64,000 nucleotides of DNA, taken from contig CP133159.1 in NCBI GenBank assembly GCA_030913385.1, positions 124,001-188,000 of the forward strand. The letters are read 5' to 3'. Positions within the stretch are counted from its first letter, which is position 1, and every line of letters begins with the position of its first letter. Below, piece by piece: positions 45,923 through 54,112 of this stretch. Both the position numbers and the translations under genes were made by a program. Source of the DNA: Cytophagaceae bacterium ABcell3 (lineage in GTDB: Bacteria; Bacteroidota; Bacteroidia; Cytophagales; Cytophagaceae). The notes beneath the pieces are model-generated. The model was not told where the DNA came from. It ran no database searches and worked only from the letters and a program-made list of their open reading frames with translations.

Positions 45923-46324
45923 CAATGTGAAATAAAGTTAAAAATTATGTCTTTATGAGCAGTTTCCCGAATCTTCCTGATTTAGAAAAAAACGATAAAA
46001 TTAGTCGCTTCAATCCACTTTCTAGGTATCAAGTAAAACTGTTAATCGGGGTTGTGTAAGCTTTCCCAAAGCCCTCTAATCACAGCTGTATTTCTGTTAC
46101 GCATCCATTTCTAATATGGTCTTCATGTTCCTCACCCCTTACCATATATGTAAGGCAAGTATAATCTTCACTATTCTGTCAATTATGGCTGTACCTACCA
46201 ATACCACAACAAACACTATCTTCTACTGGCAGGATAATCCACAAGCACAAAGTATAAAACCCGATGGCTTACAAAAAAATTATTGAACCCTTAACTACTT
46301 TATATTCAATAGCAGTCTCGCTTT
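45923..46324. other. gene-free stretch
   Basis: About 400 bp between the secreted-protein gene and the lipoprotein fragment. Frames on both strands are short and interrupted. No hairpin or repeat matching other parts of the window was found. Confidence 0.5.
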
Positions 46325-46798
46325 TTAATGAAGCCATTTCAACGCACTAATTCTTATACCTCTAAAGCAATCATCCACGCATCCAACTGGCGAGAACCCA
46401 CATAGTGTCATCAACCCGTCTAATTCTGTTTCAAAAGTTACGCTGTTGTCTTCTTCATCAACTGTCAAGTATTCACTTGTACATAAGTGGTAAAGGTCAT
46501 CAATAGTTAATGGTTTTGCACCTTTTTCACGACTCCCTAAGTTGCTCTTTGTTTCAGTATATGAATCCACTATTTCTCGTTCATGTGACTCATTTGTTAT
46601 GAACTCTTGATAAACCCTAGATACCACTTTGCCATCTTTTATTTTAAGCTCAGTGACACTACCGTAGCCAGACCATGAAGTAAAAGTGGTTTGATAGATG
46701 TATGAATTACCGTTTTTACTTTTTAAATCATTCAATTTTTCTATACAGTCAGAGTATGGAGTTCCACTTTCTCCTGACAATGGTGGCAAATTAGATAC
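46325..46798 (-). pseudogene. C-terminal part of a lipoprotein gene split by the IS4-family element
   Basis: About 158 codons read VSNLPPLSGESGTPYSDCIE, LKIKDGKVVSRVYQEFI, and end CFRGIRISALKWLH, with no family recognised. The apparent TTG start lies exactly on the IS edge. Removing 46799-49694 and one target copy joins this in frame to GLLFSCEKKNDEVPKNE at 49695-49782. The open region totals 184 codons including the stop. The gene is disrupted. Confidence 0.85.
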
Positions 46799-46824
46799 CA
46801 ATGTCGTTTAGTTAGTGATAATGG

Positions 46825-47035
46825 TCACAGTTTTTTATAGTTCATCGAGTGTGGTTTTTTTATTTTTTTAGGTCGATCTACTTTTCTGTCTGGCCTTACA
46901 ACTTCTTTGGTTCTGGAGACAATATCATCAAATGCTTTAACGGCTTTTCGGTATTTTCTTTTAAGGAAAATTGGGATAAGCATGTCCATTAAGTTTGCTA
47001 AAGCATTTGTCTTATTAGGTTTTTGCCGGTATTTT
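46825..47035 (-). pseudogene. C-terminal fragment of the IS4 transposase
   Basis: Reading minus from the inner element's edge, the frame gives YRQKPNKTNALANLMDMLIP, FLKRKYRKAVKAFDDIVSRT and a basic tail ending SMNYKKL, stop at 46825. This is the tail missing from the transposase at 48413-49468. Joining 49468-48454 to 47027-46825 gives 1218 nt, exactly 406 codons, in frame. Confidence 0.9.
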
Positions 47036-47090
47036 GGCTCACACGTAAAAGTTGGGGAGTTTTGGTTTGATTTGTTAATTTTAAGGCAAG

Positions 47091-47477
47091 ATGAAAGAAA
47101 ATATTATTGCCCCTTTTTTGCCGGAAGGCATACTAGATTTTTTTGAAATAGAAGCTGTAATAGAGCTATGTGACCTGAACAGCAAAAGATCCTTTTATAA
47201 AATCAACCTCATTGAGCAGAACCGGCTATTAGGAAAACATAATCCTGAAGAGTACGAGTCTAAAGGTTTTTATGAACCTAAAATTGTGCAAGATTTCCCT
47301 ATAAGGGGAAAAGCCGTTTATCTTGAATTTAAGCGACGAAGGTGGAGGCATAAAACATGCAAGAACAAAATAGTTTACAATGACTATTCATTTGTAGCTG
47401 AAGGCTCTAAAATCACTCAAGAGCTTTCAGATTTTTTAAAAGGTACAGGTCGAGACCCGCGAAGATACCATTGGTAA
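47091..47477 (+). CDS. ISL3-type transposase, N-terminal region protein
   Basis: 128 aa. Begins MKENIIAPFLPEGILDFFEI and includes a zinc-finger-poor DNA-binding region with RGKAVYLEFKRRRWRHKTC. It corresponds to the separate 'N-terminal region' protein that, as I recall, accompanies ISAon1-type transposases in Bacteroidota. The frame ends at 47477; the main transposase frame is already open from 47440, so the two overlap by about 38 bases and a +1 shift would fuse them. Confidence 0.75.
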   Translation: MKENIIAPFLPEGILDFFEIEAVIELCDLNSKRSFYKINLIEQNRLLGKHNPEEYESKGFYEPKIVQDFPIRGKAVYLEFKRRRWRHKTCKNKIVYNDYSFVAEGSKITQELSDFLKGTGRDPRRYHW

Positions 47478-48429
47478 CATTGGCAGCTATTATGAGGTCA
47501 AAGGGGATTTGTTGAGGAGGCACTATAAGAAGAAAAGCAGTGGGTTTAAGCAGTGGGAACAAAAAGAGCATGCAGAAGACTATTTGGTCTTTCCGGACAA
47601 TATCGGAGAGCATCTCAGTATAGACGAAGTTGCACTGTCAAAAGGAGAGTTGTACACTTTTATTACCAATAAAAACGGGAGAGGCAAAAGAGGCTCTTTG
47701 GTAGCTTCTGTAAAAGGCACATTGTCGGCAAATATCATACAAGTTCTGGAGAAAATCCCTCTGGAACAAAGGAATAAAGTAAAGGAAGTAACCCTTGACA
47801 TGGCAAAAAACATGGAGTCATCCGCAAGAACATGTTTCCCCATGGCAAATTTGGTTACAGACCGCTTTCATGTAGTAAGGCTGGCCCTGGAGGCTCTACA
47901 ACATATAAGGGTCAATCAAAGATGGGTTGAACTGGATATGGAAAACAAGGCTATCGAAGCTGCCAAAAAGAATGGCGTTAGGTATAAAGCACCCTTATTG
48001 CCCAATGGGGACACCCCAAAGCAACTTTTGGCCCGCTGCAGGTATGTCTTTGCCAAAAAGAAAGCTGATTGGACTCAAAGCCAAGAGCAGAGAGCCAACA
48101 TAGCTTTTGAAAATTATCCAGACCTCAAAAAAGCTTATGACCATGTTCTTGAGTTTAGGCTAATATATGAAAGCAACACAAAAATTTCCGCTGAAAAAAA
48201 GTTTAATGAATGGATCAATAAAACTCATGAGATGGAAATTAAAGAATTTTTAACGGTAGCAAATACAGTAAGCAACCATATGAGCAATATTCTAAACTTC
48301 TTTGACAATAGATCTACCAATGCAAATGCGGAATCTTTTAATTCAAAAATAAAGCTCTTCAGGGCAAACTTAAGAGGCGTTGTAGATACCAGGTTTTTCT
48401 TGTTCAGGCTCTCTAAGCTTTTTGCTTAA
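47440..48429 (+). CDS. ISL3-family transposase, catalytic part
   Basis: About 329 codons open from 47440; the first plausible separate start is the TTG at 47509 (306 aa). DDE core: first Asp in LSIDEVALSKGELYTF, second in LVTDRFHVVRLALEAL after the conserved LDMAKNMESSAR, and the C-terminal Glu in STNANAESFNSKIKLFRANLRGV. These are ISL3 features. The C-terminus ends 24 bp before the element's right end. Whether it is made by frameshift or internal start is undecided. Confidence 0.82.
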   Translation, partial: KVQVETREDTIGNIGSYYEVKGDLLRRHYKKKSSGFKQWEQKEHAEDYLVFPDNIGEHLSIDEVALSKGELYTFITNKNGRGKRGSLVASVKGTLSANIIQVLEKIPLEQRNKVKEVTLDMAKNMESSARTCFPMANLVTDRFHVVRLALEALQHIRVNQRWVELDMENKAIEAAKKNGVRYKAPLLPNGDTPKQLLARCRYVFAKKKADWTQSQEQRANIAFENYPDLKKAYDHVLEFRLIYESNTKISAEKKFNEWINKTHEMEIKEFLTVANTVSNHMSNILNFFDNRSTNANAESFNSKIKLFRANLRGVVDTRFFLFRLSKLFA

Positions 48430-49468
48430 ATCCCCAGAAAAATACGGTGACCCGGTATTTTCGCTTCTTTTTTCCTTTCTCTTCTTTCTGTTCCTCTTCC
48501 TTTTGTTCCTGTTCCTTTTGCTCCTCCTCATATTCAGCCAGGACTTTAGCTTCAATAGGATGGCAATATGCTGCACATAGTGTTAAAAGGAAAACTTTGG
48601 CATGAAAATCCTGACGTACAGCCTTTGCCGTTTTTCCAGAAAAAGATTCCAGATCAAGACGACTTTTCAGTAATTTATAGCACTCTTCCTCATTCCACCG
48701 ATAATGATAAAGCCGCTTAAACTCCTCAATATCGTATTTTTTTAAATCTGTCAGGGAAGTACAAAGTATTTCTGTCTCACCTGTTTCAAGCTTTACTTTT
48801 ATAAGCCTGCAGTCTATTTCTTGACTGATAATTTCCGGGTATTCACTCAGTTTACCATGGTCTTTTTTAGGGAGCCGAAACTTCACTATGCGTTCCTGTT
48901 CAGGGCTGGCCATCAGACTTTCAACTTCTTTCCACCATTCATTCTCAAGCCTTATGCAAAACTCTACCCCCTTGGCTTTAAGCAGAAAAAACAACCAAAA
49001 ACAAGGATATCCCCTGTCCAGAAGGAGCAAATCGCCCTTTTCAACTTTTTTAAGGTGCTGTACAAGCAAATCTCTTTCGCTTGAAGCATAAGGTGCTATT
49101 TCTGCATCGAGAGTTATGTGATTAAGTACATCATAAAGCATAGAACCCATTGCCATAGAGCGAGGAGTGCTTGCTTTAGGCCCAAACATATATTCCCCAA
49201 ATTCTTCTTTTACTGTGGGATGATTTGGAAGTTGAAGACGGGTGCCATCAACAGCAAGAGTACGCATGCCATGCCATGTGTAATAGGAGGCCTTTTTGTA
49301 GAAAAAATCCACACTTATTTCGTTCAACCTAACAAATGCCCATGGATTTAGCTTGGATCTGGACTGAGAAAGGGCGCTTTTAGTAACCTCGCGAATATTA
49401 AAATCGCTATTGGACATTGCTTTGTAAAATCTGTCAAGATCACGTTGCAATGCTGACTTAAAAGACAT
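48413..49468 (-). pseudogene. IS4-family transposase truncated by the ISL3 insertion
   Basis: 351 codons as read, of which the last 13 (VTVFFWGFKQKA) derive from the inserted element. DDE residues: Asp in AVDGTRLQLP, Asp in LLLDRGYP, and the IS4 YREK signature as YHYRWNEEECYKLLK (Y-x2-R-x3-E-x6-K). A low-complexity Glu/Lys/Gln stretch precedes the breakpoint at GKKKRKYR. The true C-terminal tail lies at 46825-47035. Restored length is 405 aa. Catalytic residues remain, but loss of the tail probably abolishes function. Confidence 0.9.
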
Positions 49469-49694
49469 GATAAAAACAATTAACTTCCTGATATCCAGCT
49501 TTCTTTGTCTAGAGAATACCCTTTCACAGCCGTCTTTAACACGGCTAATGAACTCTTTACAGTTAATCTCATGGCTGATATGTTTGGTTAGTTCTTCTCT
49601 ATAGTCAGAGTTTTTATTAGTCCCTATATACCCTCACAATTTACAAAAAAATATCTTACCAATACAACAAGAAAAGCTTAACTAAACGACATTG

Positions 49695-49782
49695 AATTAG
49701 ATACTTCATTCTTGGGAACTTCGTCATTTTTCTTTTCACAGGAAAAAAGCAGTCCTATCAGGACAAGATTAAAAGTGATAAG
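49695..49782 (-). pseudogene. N-terminal part of the IS-split lipoprotein gene
   Basis: Minus-strand codons LITFNLVLIGLLFSCEKKND lead to a lipobox (LLFSC) and continue EVPKNE into the IS target site. There is no ATG, GTG or TTG between the preceding stop codon (TAG at 49783, the end of the upstream gene in the same frame) and the lipobox, so the original start codon may have mutated or is a rare one. The partner is at 46325-46798. Confidence 0.7.
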
Positions 49783-51258
49783 CTACTTTTCTACTATTGC
49801 TTCTAATGATTGCTCTTTAGCGTTTTCTATTATTATAAGCTGTCCATGAGAAGTGTTAATAATTGTATTCAAATAATCTTTATATTTTGAATTTAAAGAA
49901 TTTTCTATTAAGGAATCATAAAGTAAATGGCTGTATTGAATAGACTTGCTTTTATAGGCATTTTTAAGATTTTTCAAATTAAGGATTAAAAGGCTTGCAG
50001 AGCCGTTATACCAATCCCCTTCTAATTGAAAGTACCTTTGTGTAACGTTTCCTCCGGTAGTAATTGAGGAAGACATTCCTAAAGTATTAATCCAATCTGC
50101 AAAGTCAATTCTCGCAACATTTAATTCATTGTTAATATGTGTAATATATGCACGTTTAGGTTTTAATAAAACATTAGTTAGTAAATAGCTGTTGTTTCTA
50201 CCATCATAAAATATGTTTTCACAAACCTTTCTAGGGCCAGATTTATAGTTGTTGGGATATTTAGTTTCAAAAGGTATCAAAGAACCTATTTCAGAAAGTG
50301 TGTGAGTTTTTGAAGTTATTTCATTCCCGGTTTTATCTGTAATGATAAACTCCAGAGAGCTATTCTTTGTAAGAGCTACAGTGAAGAATTCATTCTTTTG
50401 CTCATTATATAAACATTGAACTTCAAAATAATTTACAGGAGTTAAAGAGAAAGACGTTTTGATATGCTCTGAAAAATTTCCTTCGGAGTTTAGTAGTAAT
50501 GCTTCGGAGGAAATATAACTGCCTGTTTTCATATTTCCTGCATATGATCTAATTAAACGAATTCCATTCTCAAGAGACGCAAAAGGATCGTTTGCTCTCC
50601 ATAAGCCAGAAATCGTTTCGTAAGCGCCTACTTGAAATGCAACTGGTTTTTCAGCCTTATCTTTAGGGAGGTAAATTTGTTTTACAGTGTGCTTTAAGTC
50701 TGATCCTGAAAAACTTCCTAAGTAATATGTAATCTCATTTTTTTTAGAATCAACATCGCAATAGACATAATGAAAACCTTTAGAGCTGCCAAAAGTGCCT
50801 AGTATTACAACTCCACTACTTTCTAAAGAAGCATTTGCTACCTCTGTACTGCCATCTTTAATGCTGATTTTTGTTAAGGTAATTTCTTTTTCTTTATTTG
50901 TCTTACGTCCTAATTCAAAAAAAAAGATATTGTCTGAATTAGAAGTGGTATATTCTGAAGGAAAATGTTTCAAACCATAATTTTGCTTTAGCGTCTTTTC
51001 CCATTTCTTTTCGAGGTTGCTGTCAAAATATTGAAAGGTTAAACCGTTTCGCCTCATAAAGCCTCCATTGTTTATGGGCAGGTAATCATATTGTAAGTAA
51101 CCTACAGAACCTTTGATTGTTGTTTTTAACCCCCCTGGTTGTGTAACCTCTTTATTATCTGCGTAGCCTTTCGGAATCAAGGCTTTTCTTTCTATTTGAG
51201 AATAAGATGTTCCTGTAAGAGTTAGTAGGAGAATGATTGGGAAAACCAATTTTTTCAT
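49783..51258 (-). CDS. secreted hypothetical protein
   Basis: 491 aa. Signal peptide MKKLVFPIILLLTLTGTSYS. The rest is predominantly beta and polar (VGYLQYDYLPINNGGFMRRN, LTFQYFDSNLEKKWEKTLKQ, HYVYCDVDSKKNEITYYLG, FVTVALTKNSSLEFIITDK-like FFTVALTKNSSLEFIITDK), suggesting a propeller-like or WD-type surface protein of unknown role. It ends immediately before the split lipoprotein gene, in the same frame, so the two may have been co-transcribed. No sorting domain is seen. Confidence 0.7.
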   Translation of the reverse strand: MKKLVFPIILLLTLTGTSYSQIERKALIPKGYADNKEVTQPGGLKTTIKGSVGYLQYDYLPINNGGFMRRNGLTFQYFDSNLEKKWEKTLKQNYGLKHFPSEYTTSNSDNIFFFELGRKTNKEKEITLTKISIKDGSTEVANASLESSGVVILGTFGSSKGFHYVYCDVDSKKNEITYYLGSFSGSDLKHTVKQIYLPKDKAEKPVAFQVGAYETISGLWRANDPFASLENGIRLIRSYAGNMKTGSYISSEALLLNSEGNFSEHIKTSFSLTPVNYFEVQCLYNEQKNEFFTVALTKNSSLEFIITDKTGNEITSKTHTLSEIGSLIPFETKYPNNYKSGPRKVCENIFYDGRNNSYLLTNVLLKPKRAYITHINNELNVARIDFADWINTLGMSSSITTGGNVTQRYFQLEGDWYNGSASLLILNLKNLKNAYKSKSIQYSHLLYDSLIENSLNSKYKDYLNTIINTSHGQLIIIENAKEQSLEAIVEK

Positions 51259-51458
51259 TAAAATATAAATATAGATGATATTGCAATATAGTAAGAAAAA
51301 AAATTATAGCTGCGAATTATTTTACTTGATCTTAAATTCCCGCACGTTCTCCCTTGTAGCCAGCATCTTTATTAGTAAGTTTTTTTGCCGGTTGAACTGG
51401 CAAAAGGGCGAGTAATTTGTAAAAGAAAACAAAGCAACTATTCAGCAGGGCTTAATTG

Positions 51459-51758
51459 TTAGCCCACGTTTGTTTTTATTTTTTCAATATTATTCAGTTC
51501 TTCAATTATTTGATTTTGTTCTTCTTCAATATCAAAATCATCCTGTAAGCCTAGCCAAAATTTAGGAGTTGTTCCAAAGTATTTGCTTAACCTTAGGGCA
51601 GTATCAGCTGTAATTCTTCTCCTACCTTTTACAATCTCGCTAATTCTTGTTTGAGGAATATTTATATCTTTTGATAGTCTATATGCTGAAATTTTTAATG
51701 GTTTTAAAAACTCTTCATTCAAAACCTCTCCAGGATGTATATTGCTTAATTTTTTCAT
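51459..51758 (-). CDS. higA: HigA-family antitoxin
   Basis: 99 aa XRE-type helix-turn-helix protein: NIHPGEVLNEEFLKPLKISAYRLSKDINIPQTRISEIVKGRRRITADTALRL contains the family start 'IHPGE-x-L' and the DNA-reading helix at about 31-47. It binds and neutralises the toxin encoded ten bases upstream and represses their shared promoter. Order toxin then antitoxin is the standard higBA order. The terminal GLQDDFDIEEEQ is typical. Confidence 0.93.
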   Translation of the reverse strand: MKKLSNIHPGEVLNEEFLKPLKISAYRLSKDINIPQTRISEIVKGRRRITADTALRLSKYFGTTPKFWLGLQDDFDIEEEQNQIIEELNNIEKIKTNVG

Positions 51759-51768
51759 AAGTCGTTAA

Positions 51769-52050
51769 TTAATGATAATCCATAATCTTTACTTCAGAAG
51801 CATTCCCATCAGACCATTTGAAGACAATTCTCCATTGATCATTAATCCGAATGCTATAAACCCCTTTTAAATCACCAGATAACTTTTCAAGTCTATTTGA
51901 TGGTGGTATTCTTAGGTCAGCAATGTTTTGATAGTTATTAAGCATTCTCAGCTTTCTTCTACCGACTTCTTGAATTTCTAAAGGCCACTTTGGCACACGT
52001 TCACCATTCCAGACTTTTTCAGTTTCCTTAGATCCGAAACCTACAATCAT
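51769..52050 (-). CDS. higB: HigB-family toxin (RelE-type mRNA interferase)
   Basis: 93 aa. Short RelE/HigB fold with GFGSKETEKVWNGERVPKWP at the start and LEKLSGDLKGVYSIRINDQWRIVFKWSDG in the C-terminal half, the latter being the diagnostic strand pair (active-site Arg and basic residues). In studied cases it cleaves mRNA on the ribosome. Intact, ten bases from higA, and probably functional, which could help stabilise the surrounding accessory DNA. Confidence 0.92.
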   Translation of the reverse strand: MIVGFGSKETEKVWNGERVPKWPLEIQEVGRRKLRMLNNYQNIADLRIPPSNRLEKLSGDLKGVYSIRINDQWRIVFKWSDGNASEVKIMDYH

Positions 52051-52328
52051 TACGCCTTACGTTAGTAACGTTAAAGATAAGTAAAAGGTTTTATTTAAGA
52101 AAGTGGGAATGATGGCTTTTTTTACGTAAACTAACCAGGTGTTAAACACCGGCCTCTGTCTTTAATAGCCTTTTTTTTCAATTTGACAGACTCCTCGCCC
52201 CTCGGGATGACCGGTTATTAACAAAATTGGTTTATCAACCTCTACAGCGAGACGCTATCTGGAATCTGCGCAATAGCTGAAATGCTGCGACTAAAGGCGA
52301 CTTAACTTGCATAAATACAGAACCTAAC
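52051..52328. other. gene-free stretch before the repeat remnants
   Basis: No plausible gene. It contains a CCCCTCGGGATGACCGGTTA patch (about 52199-52218), which resembles the edges of dispersed GC-rich repeats seen further on, and otherwise AT-rich sequence. The higBA promoter probably lies in 52051-52110. Confidence 0.4.
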
Positions 52329-52520
52329 CGTCATTGCGAGGCAGAAGGTAGCGGTGAAAAAAGCTCTTGGTGGAAAATTCAAAGGTTTAGTTTCATATGA
52401 AAAAATGCCACGGCAATCTGGTGGCGGTAAGCTCTGTTGGTTGACTGGTTGGGCTTAAACACTAAGCCTAGCCATGAAATTGCTTCGTTGTTACCTTTCC
52501 CCCAAAGACGTGACGGGGTG
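52329..52520. repeat. degenerate dispersed-repeat remnant
   Basis: Begins CCGTCATTGCGAGGCAGAAG (52329-52348) and ends with AAATTGCTTCGTTGTTACCT ... GACGTGACGGGG (52479-52516), which read in reverse gives CCCCGTCACGTC and AACGAAGCAATTT. The pairing of a 'GTCATTGCGAGGC' end with a reversed 'GAAGCAAT' core is the pattern of widespread palindromic extragenic repeats. The copy is imperfect and has no coding function. Confidence 0.4.
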
Positions 52521-52560
52521 ATGTTACGAAGTGTGTACAGGCTACACGAAAAGAAGTCTC

Positions 52561-52734
52561 GCCCCGGGTGGGGCTGTTTAATTTCGTGTAGATTTCCCTA
52601 CCGGTATATCGCCCTTATGAGGGCTTTTTTCTTTCCCTCCTAGCTAAACTACACTTCATGTCATATAACGCCCCTTCAGGGCTATTTTAAAATGCGATTA
52701 ATTGTTCTATAATCATATCACCCTTTCGGGGCTT
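52561..52734. repeat. four tandem GC-rich hairpins
   Basis: Four short hairpins at about 50-60 bp spacing: GCCCC-GGGT-GGGGC (52561-52574), GCCCT-TATG-AGGGC then TTTTTT (52611-52630), GCCCCTTCAGGGC (52670-52682), and CCC-TTTC-GGGG then CTTT (52721-52734). The last three share the leader ATA(T/A)C directly before the stem. The repetition suggests a small interspersed repeat family or stacked terminators in the gap between higB and sodB. Confidence 0.55.
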
Positions 52735-52922
52735 TGAGTATATACGCCTCCATAAGTTATAAGCACAGATCCAGTAGTGCCGATTTGTTATCGGCACCCA
52801 CCGATTTATAAAGCCTTTTGTTTCGACGAAGAAGAAAGTCTAAAAATTAGAGAATGAGAAATAGATAACACAGACCCATCTAGAAATACCTGTCAGCGTA
52901 TTAAAGAATACCACCTTTATAA

Positions 52923-52960
52923 AAACAGAAAACCCGGCTCTCACCGGGTTTGTCTGTTTT
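52923..52960 (-). terminator. terminator of sodB
   Basis: On the minus strand a stem built from AAACAGACAAACCCGG and CCGGGTTTTCTGTTT, one bulge, with loop TGAGAG, is followed by TTTTTAT. It lies about 30 bp past the sodB stop. Confidence 0.82.
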
Positions 52961-52990
52961 GGAAGCAAGTAACTATTAATTAAAAAAGTC

Positions 52991-53599
52991 TTACAGGGCG
53001 GCTTCGTATCTTTTAGAAACCTCGTCCCAGTTGACTACATTCCAGAATGCACTGATGTAGTCAGGTCTTTTGTTTTGATATTTTAGGTAGTAAGCATGTT
53101 CCCATACGTCTAGTCCTAATATTGGCGTACCAGGGCATTCAGCATTGTCCATAACAGGGTTGTCCTGATTAGGAGTAGAGCAAACGCAAAGTTCTTTGTT
53201 GCCTTGTACAACCAACCATGCCCAACCAGAACCAAATCTGGTAGCGGCTGCGTTGTTAAACTCTTCTTTGAACTTATCAAAAGAGCCAAATTTTTTGTCA
53301 ATGGCTTCGGCCAATTTTCCAGAAGGCTTTCCTCCACCGTTAGGAGAAAGGATAGACCAGAAAAGTGAGTGGTTGTAATGTCCACCACCATTATTTCTAA
53401 CTGCAGGAGAGGCTTTGCTTACCTGCTTCATGATTTCGTCAATAGATTTACCTTCTAGTTCAGATCCAGCAATAGCGTCGTTAAGTTTAGTAACGTAAGC
53501 ATTGTGGTGTTTACCATGGTGGATTTCCATAGTAGCTTTATCAATATGTGGCTCCAGGGCATCAGGAGCATAAGGCAAAGGTTGTAGTTCAAAAGCCAT
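52991..53599 (-). CDS. sodB: superoxide dismutase [Fe/Mn]
   Basis: 202 aa. Converts superoxide to oxygen and peroxide. Metal ligands are visible: His in [12 protein letters not shown] (about 27), His in [10 protein letters not shown] (about 77), and Asp and His in [20 protein letters not shown] (about 163 and 167). The [10 protein letters not shown]-like [10 protein letters not shown] and [13 protein letters not shown] stretches are normal for the family. Fe versus Mn preference cannot be decided by eye. Monocistronic with its own terminator. Confidence 0.96.
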   Translation of the reverse strand: MAFELQPLPYAPDALEPHIDKATMEIHHGKHHNAYVTKLNDAIAGSELEGKSIDEIMKQVSKASPAVRNNGGGHYNHSLFWSILSPNGGGKPSGKLAEAIDKKFGSFDKFKEEFNNAAATRFGSGWAWLVVQGNKELCVCSTPNQDNPVMDNAECPGTPILGLDVWEHAYYLKYQNKRPDYISAFWNVVNWDEVSKRYEAAL

Positions 53600-53645
53600 A
53601 GTCTAGAAAAAAATTTTAAATGTTAAACATTATTAAAATATAACC

Positions 53646-53653
53646 CAAAGTTA
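53646..53653 (-). promoter_or_regulatory. possible -7 box of sodB
   Basis: On the minus strand TAACTTTG fits TAnnTTTG and lies 47 bp before the sodB start. The -33 element is not clear. Confidence 0.35.
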
Positions 53654-54103
53654 TCAATTTCTTAGTTTATTGAAAAAATTCTGCAACAACTGTTCACTTT
53701 CTTTTTCCATTACGCCCGAAACTACCTTAGTCTTAGGGTGCAGCAGGTTGTTATTTATTAAGCTAAAACCTTTCTTTTTATCAGATGCCCCATAAATAAC
53801 CCTTTTTATCTGCGACCAGTGCAATGCACCGGCACACATAACACAAGGTTCGAGCGTAACATACAAGTCACAGTCGGGAAGGTATTTGCTACCCATAAAA
53901 TTAAAAGCCGAGGTCAGTGCCAGCATTTCTGCGTGGGCGGTGCAGTCTTTCAATACCTCCGTTTGGTTAGAAGCACGTGCAATGATACGGTTCTTGCAAA
54001 CCACTACCGCCCCTACAGGAACCTCGTTGTTGTCATAGGCATGTAAGGCCTCTTTATATGCCTCCTTCATAAAATGCCCGTCACTATAAACAGATAAGCT
54101 CAT
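53654..54103 (-). CDS. tadA: tRNA(A34) adenosine deaminase / nucleoside deaminase
   Basis: 149 aa, cytidine-deaminase fold. Zinc motif 1 CTAHAEMLAL (His and catalytic Glu, about 56-65) and motif 2 TLEPCVMCAGALHWSQIKRVIYG (two Cys, about 88-91). This matches TadA, which makes inosine at the wobble base of tRNA-Arg(ACG). Other nucleoside deaminases share the motifs but the LEPCVMCAGA and length favour TadA. Co-directional with sodB and the secreted-protein gene upstream (9 bp). Confidence 0.92.
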   Translation of the reverse strand: MSLSVYSDGHFMKEAYKEALHAYDNNEVPVGAVVVCKNRIIARASNQTEVLKDCTAHAEMLALTSAFNFMGSKYLPDCDLYVTLEPCVMCAGALHWSQIKRVIYGASDKKKGFSLINNNLLHPKTKVVSGVMEKESEQLLQNFFNKLRN

Positions 54104-54112
54104 GAAATGTTT

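Larger units (their letters stand above)
47036..48453 (+). mobile_element. ISL3-family insertion sequence (ISAon1-like)
   Basis: A 1418-bp element with ends GGCTCACACGTA (47036 on) and, read inward from the right, GGGTCACCGTAT (48453 inward), both followed by a short GGGGA block. It is flanked by GGTATTTT at 47028-47035 and 48454-48461, an 8-bp duplication as expected for ISL3. It carries a two-part transposase in different frames. It is the younger insertion because it sits inside the IS4-family element. Confidence 0.92.
46799..49694 (-). mobile_element. IS4-family element carrying a nested ISL3-family insertion
   Basis: A 2896-bp unit bounded by the perfect 16-bp inverted repeat CAATGTCGTTTAGTTA (46799-46814 and, reversed, 49679-49694) and flanked by the 10-bp direct duplication AATTAGATAC (46789-46798, 49695-49704). 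Without the inner element (1418 bp) and its 8-bp duplication it is 1470 bp, a normal IS4 size. Its transposase gene is cut in two near the 3' end, so the outer element cannot move on its own. Confidence 0.93.

Noticed and set aside
52437-52643. 68-codon plus-strand frame
   Set aside because: Runs through the hairpin repeats; composition follows the repeats and not a protein.
52561-52734. CRISPR array
   Set aside because: Repeats are 13-25 bp imperfect hairpins with different sequences, no constant repeat, no cas genes.
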